From NCBI GenBank assembly GCA_001512665.1, contig LFSF01000027.1, positions 1 through 33,235 of the forward strand: a stretch of DNA of 33,235 nt. The letters are read 5' to 3'. This document shows, piece after piece, positions 30,311 to 33,235 of this stretch (its first letter is position 1; each line of letters begins with the position of its first letter). The position numbers were made by a program, and so were the translations under genes. The notes below the pieces were generated by a model. The model saw nothing but the letters and a program-made list of their open reading frames with translations. It had not been told where the DNA came from and did no database searches. The DNA comes from Clostridiales bacterium DTU073 (GTDB taxonomy: Bacteria > Bacillota > Peptococcia > DRI-13 > DTU073).

Positions 30311-30329
30311 TTTTAATCATTTCCTCCCC

Positions 30330-30376
30330 GAGTTAGATTACCTGCCTCCTTGATTGAGATTTACCAAATCTAACTC
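30330..30376 (-). promoter_or_regulatory. Leader hairpin before the zinc-ribbon gene
   Basis: On the minus strand a perfect 10-bp stem GAGTTAGATT/AATCTAACTC encloses 27 bases that contain a decoy AAGGAGG-like box. It ends right before the GGGGAGG ribosome binding site of the zinc-ribbon gene. ACCTGC/GCAGGT complementarity to sequence near 30417 offers a competing pairing. This could regulate translation; it matches no riboswitch I know. Confidence 0.45.
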
Positions 30377-30488
30377 CAGGAAAGAAGAGGTTATACTGGT
30401 TCTCCTCAAACTTAAAGCAGGTTAAATATATTTTAAGTATATAACTTAATTTTGTATTTTTCAATTAAAACTTACTAAAACTATAGTT

Positions 30489-30893
30489 ATGGCGAAAAGA
30501 TTTGTTATATACGGGATGTTGGGTTGGATAATGGAAATATTTTGGACAGGGATGGGTTCTTTATTAAAGGGGAACTTGATGCTGTCTAGTTTTACCTATT
30601 TGTGGATGTTCCCCATCTATGGTTCTGCCGTATTCTTAGAACCTGTTCATGATCAGATAGAGGATTTTCCTTGGTATGTGCGTGGGGGAATCTGGGTTGT
30701 TATTATCTTATCTATTGAGTATATAACCGGTTGGGCATTAATGAGTTTGTTAGGTAGTTGTCCTTGGGATTATAGTGATGCCACACCATATCATATTCAA
30801 GGATTGATTCGTTTGGATTATATTCCGGCTTGGTTTCTTGCCGGTCTTATCTTTGAAAAAATTCATCACAGCTTAGATAAAATAATAATTTAA
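30489..30893 (+). CDS. CmpB-like multi-pass membrane protein (putative ABC-transporter type IV family)
   Basis: This 134-residue membrane protein has about four hydrophobic segments and the family pattern IYGMLGWIMEIFWTG, MFPIYGSAVFLEPVH and the late CPWDYSDATPYHIQGLIRLDY. It fits the CmpB/putative ABC-transporter type IV family, whose function is poorly known despite the name. No ATPase gene is adjacent. The start ATG has no good ribosome binding site (CTATAGTT), so expression may be low or leaderless. Confidence 0.75.
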   Translation: MAKRFVIYGMLGWIMEIFWTGMGSLLKGNLMLSSFTYLWMFPIYGSAVFLEPVHDQIEDFPWYVRGGIWVVIILSIEYITGWALMSLLGSCPWDYSDATPYHIQGLIRLDYIPAWFLAGLIFEKIHHSLDKIII

Positions 30894-30967
30894 AACTTGC
30901 GGAGGTAGAGAAAAACATTTATCATCTAATTTGTAATGCACTATCATATTGTGGAGAAGGGGTTTTT

Positions 30968-31771
30968 ATGCGCTTAACTTTACCCAGAGGTTTGGTTAGA
31001 CCTTTACAAAGAGCAGTAGTAGAATTTGATTTATTAGCACCGGGAGATAGGGTATTAGTCGGACTTTCCGGAGGAAAAGATAGTACCTTTCTTTTATATG
31101 CTTTAACGGTTTTTGTGAAATATTTGCCTTTTCCTGTGGAAATTGCTGCATTTACAGTAGATTTAGGTTTTAAAAATAGAGATGAAATGGATTGGAGTTC
31201 TTTAGAAAAATTATGTATAGATTTAGATGTTTCTTTTGAGATTCAAAGGGTTGAGCTTGCGGAGAATATCTTAAATCATCCTAAACAGACGCCCTGCTCT
31301 GTTTGTGCATATTTTCGGCGTGCGATTATTCATAATTATGCTAAAAATCATAGGTTTAATAAGGTTGCCTTTGCTCATCATTATGATGATGCTGTGGAAA
31401 CATTTTTAATGAGTATTCTCTATTCTGGACAGGTTTACACCTTTTTGCCTAAAACATATCTTGAGAGGACTGATGTCACGGTAATTAGGCCCTTGGTTTA
31501 TATTCGAGAGAAAGAAATCAAAAGCTTTGTGAAAAAACTAGGTATTCAGCTTATTCCTAGTCCTTGTTCTCTTGACGGTTATACGAAAAGAGCAGAGGTA
31601 AAAGAGCTACTTAAAGAACTGCGGAAAAAGAACAAAAATGTTCTGGAGCATGTTGCGGCAGCTATGCGCGAGGGACGGAGGATTCAATTATGGCCACCCG
31701 AATTGACAAAACTGGAGTTGAGGGAAAAAAGTCATGAGTTTTGGTATGGAGGGAAGGGTCGGACGGATTAA
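30968..31771 (+). CDS. TtcA-like tRNA thiolation PP-loop enzyme
   Basis: This is a PP-loop ATP pyrophosphatase of the TtcA/TtuA group, which thiolates tRNA (2-thiocytidine in TtcA). The nucleotide motif is VGLSGGKDST (residues 31-40). Three cysteines in the typical positions, C110 and C113 (PCSVCAYFRR) and C200 (SPCSLDG), could bind the [4Fe-4S] cluster. FAHHYDDAVETFLMS is the usual second motif. The 267 residues are normal. GGAGAAGGGG lies before the ATG. TtcA and related proteins are hard to separate by eye, so I leave the gene symbol blank. Confidence 0.85.
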   Translation: MRLTLPRGLVRPLQRAVVEFDLLAPGDRVLVGLSGGKDSTFLLYALTVFVKYLPFPVEIAAFTVDLGFKNRDEMDWSSLEKLCIDLDVSFEIQRVELAENILNHPKQTPCSVCAYFRRAIIHNYAKNHRFNKVAFAHHYDDAVETFLMSILYSGQVYTFLPKTYLERTDVTVIRPLVYIREKEIKSFVKKLGIQLIPSPCSLDGYTKRAEVKELLKELRKKNKNVLEHVAAAMREGRRIQLWPPELTKLELREKSHEFWYGGKGRTD

Positions 31772-31773
31772 TG

Positions 31774-32103
31774 TTAGGAGGAGTAAACAAAAAATAAAAA
31801 GAGGTTATAGCAATGAAAGATTCCTACCATACAAAGAAGAGCGCATATAATTTGTGTTCCTCGATAGGCAAAGTAAAAGTTTTTTTGTGCTGATTGAGGG
31901 ACGATATATAAATAGAGAACTAAAATCCCAAATTTAAAGAGTAGAACAAGAGCAGGATTTATTTGAAAAAGGAGGCGTAACAAAGGGTTTAATTCGATGC
32001 TAATGCCAAAATTTTGGATTAACCAGCATGTCACTGAGAGATCGAATAAATAGAAGAAACATGAAATAATTAGCAAGAAGTTTAAGTTTATTTTTATTTT
32101 CAT
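31774..32103 (-). CDS. Small DUF5658-like membrane protein
   Basis: This 109-residue protein has about four hydrophobic segments and the block LFDLSVTCWLIQNFGISIELNPLLR, with ELNPL matching the DUF5658 pattern. The track begins at 32148; the inner ATG at 32103 has AGGCGG upstream and removes a hydrophilic lead. Function unknown. Its stop lies only two bases from the stop of the convergent TtcA-like gene, and no terminator separates them. Confidence 0.65.
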   Translation of the reverse strand: MKIKINLNFLLIISCFFYLFDLSVTCWLIQNFGISIELNPLLRLLFQINPALVLLFKFGILVLYLYIVPQSAQKNFYFAYRGTQIICALLCMVGIFHCYNLFLFFVYSS

Positions 32104-32224
32104 TAATATGTAGCCGCCTATACGATATAATATAAGCGTAGTATGCATTAACCCAGGGCTTTTTTATGCAAAAAGTATACACAGAATAAAAAGCATCACC
32201 GATATTATGAGGGGTTGAGTAATA

Positions 32225-32968
32225 ATGGCTAACTTTCTAAAAACGAATCGCATCTTTACACCTGTCAGAAAATATGGTTGGTTGTTTACCGTATTGGTGG
32301 CTTTTGGCGGATTATACGAACCAAAATTAGGCTTGTCTGTTTTATTAATCATGGTCGGTCTTTTAATTACCTCGTTCTTTAATGGCAGGTATTGGTGTGG
32401 GAATATCTGCCCACATGGTAGTTTATATGATAGAATTTTACTTCCTTTGAGCAGAAACGTGGAGATACCGGCTTTTCTAAAATCGAAAACCTTTATTGTT
32501 TTATTTTTTGTATTATTTATGATTAATTTTGTCAGAAGAGCTTTAGTTGCTTTTCAGGCATGGGGAACTTATGATTTTCTCGATAAATTTGGTTTTATTT
32601 TTGTGACCACGTATTTGGTTGTTTTAGTTATTGGGGGAACTTTAGCATTACTAACTACACCTAGAACATGGTGTCAGTTTTGTCCAATGGGTTCAATGCA
32701 AATAGCAGTTCATTGGCTTGGCAAAGCAATAGGAGTCACTCAGAAAACCGAGAAAAAACTTACTATTTCCGACAAGGCGAAATGTCGTAATTGTGGTAAG
32801 TGTGCGATGGTTTGTCCTTTTCAACTGAAGCCTTATCTGGAATTTTCTGAGAATAATCAATTTGAGAATATCAATTGTATTAAATGTGCTACTTGTGTTA
32901 AGAATTGTCCGGTAGGGATCCTATCAATAACATTATCTACCGCTAAAAGAGGTAGGAAGAATAGTTAA
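32225..32968 (+). CDS. Membrane-anchored 4Fe-4S protein (NapH/NosR/CcoG-like)
   Basis: This electron-transfer membrane protein has an N-terminal polyferredoxin-type membrane region and a C-terminal soluble double cluster. Cysteine motifs are CGNICPHG and CQFCPMGS in or near the membrane part, typical of NapH/NosR/CcoG proteins, then CRNCGKCAMVCPF and CIKCATCVKNCP, two ferredoxin sites. It has about four hydrophobic helices in 247 residues. The partner is unknown; it stands alone. The ATG follows GAGGGGTTGAG at a slightly long spacing. Confidence 0.85.
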   Translation: MANFLKTNRIFTPVRKYGWLFTVLVAFGGLYEPKLGLSVLLIMVGLLITSFFNGRYWCGNICPHGSLYDRILLPLSRNVEIPAFLKSKTFIVLFFVLFMINFVRRALVAFQAWGTYDFLDKFGFIFVTTYLVVLVIGGTLALLTTPRTWCQFCPMGSMQIAVHWLGKAIGVTQKTEKKLTISDKAKCRNCGKCAMVCPFQLKPYLEFSENNQFENINCIKCATCVKNCPVGILSITLSTAKRGRKNS

Positions 32969-33036
32969 AGATATCTCTACAAACCTTCTAACACTGGCGG
33001 TAGGGTATAATACTATGGTTTAAAAATTGATGTAAG

Positions 33037-33071
33037 GAGGCAAGTCCGTTAAACGGACTTGCCTTCTTTTC
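33037..33071 (+). terminator. Intrinsic terminator near the window end
   Basis: AGGCAAGTCCG pairs with CGGACTTGCCT around a short TTAAA-type loop and is followed by TCTTTTCTT. A TATAAT sits at 33006-33011, but no good -35 is present, so a short RNA gene here is unproven. From 33072 to the end I see no gene. Confidence 0.75.
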
Positions 33072-33235
33072 TTAAGTTTCATGTTGAATTGGTTGAAAAA
33101 GTCAGAGTCTTGGCGGAAATTGTTCAAACTCCTCTTCTAGTTGGTTTGAAGAGTGTGTTTTCAAGGATTATTTTGTTTGGCATGTTAATTGCATGATTAA
33201 TACATAGGAATAAAAAGTCTTAACGAGGTTATCAA

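Noticed and set aside
33006-33071. Possible small RNA gene (TATAAT followed by a terminator)
   Set aside because: No acceptable -35 sequence; more simply the terminator of the preceding 4Fe-4S gene.

Overview
The window looks like chromosome of a low-GC, anaerobic, probably endospore-forming Clostridia member (Peptococcaceae-like). The evidence is AT-rich codon use, strong AAGGAGG-type ribosome binding sites with frequent GTG/TTG starts, a HydE maturase, a ferredoxin-dependent 2-oxoacid oxidoreductase, an acyl-CoA dehydrogenase/ETF set, UPF0182, a flavin-dependent thymidylate synthase and a cluster of tiny membrane peptides. I see no rRNA, tRNA, CRISPR array, phage or intact insertion sequence. 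The genus cannot be fixed from the sequence alone.

Layout. (1) 0-3.3 kb: hydE and a lipoprotein alpha/beta hydrolase on the minus strand, then a divergent HD-domain phosphohydrolase. (2) 3.4-16.7 kb: a catabolic island. It holds a GntR/FCD regulator, a DctPQM TRAP transporter, an ornithine cyclodeaminase/mu-crystallin family enzyme, a four-subunit 2-oxoacid:ferredoxin oxidoreductase (delta-alpha-beta-gamma), a 4-hydroxybutyryl-CoA dehydratase/HpaB-family flavoprotein, an acyl-CoA dehydrogenase and EtfBA. (3) 16.67-17.05 kb: a scar holding a decayed hydrolase fragment and a REP-like palindrome. (4) 17.05-26.1 kb: housekeeping genes (NYN protein, double-length ThyX, PfkA, DEVD-box helicase, PGPGW-like membrane protein, UPF0182, PHP phosphatase, signal peptidase I and a 38-residue membrane peptide). 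(5) 26.1-27.2 kb: a paired short-chain chromate transporter on the minus strand. (6) 27.4-30.0 kb: seven small unknown genes, several related in their C-termini and two coding for cysteine-ended one-helix peptides. (7) 30.0-33.0 kb: zinc-ribbon protein, CmpB-like membrane protein, TtcA-like tRNA thiolase, DUF5658-like membrane protein and a membrane-anchored 4Fe-4S protein.

How the island may work (inference). The TRAP system imports a small carboxylate or amino acid. The mu-crystallin-family enzyme deaminates it or interconverts imine and amine. The resulting 2-oxoacid is oxidatively decarboxylated to an acyl-CoA with ferredoxin reduction. The HpaB/AbfD-family flavoprotein and the acyl-CoA dehydrogenase then rearrange or desaturate it, with electrons passing to ETF. 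Two enzymes are not standard. The AbfD-like protein lacks the histidine ligand and catalytic Tyr/Lys known in 4-hydroxybutyryl-CoA dehydratase but has a Cys quartet (CX4C plus CX3C). The acyl-CoA dehydrogenase has Gly where the catalytic Glu is expected.

The island is tied together by two regulatory repeats: a near-identical TTGACA-N17-TAAAAT promoter with ATACA(A)GT direct repeats, before gntR and before the cyclodeaminase operon; and an RNA-like element with an invariant loop and a covarying stem, found upstream of dctP and of the cyclodeaminase gene. These repeats and the divergent CoA enzymes are the best candidates for something undescribed.
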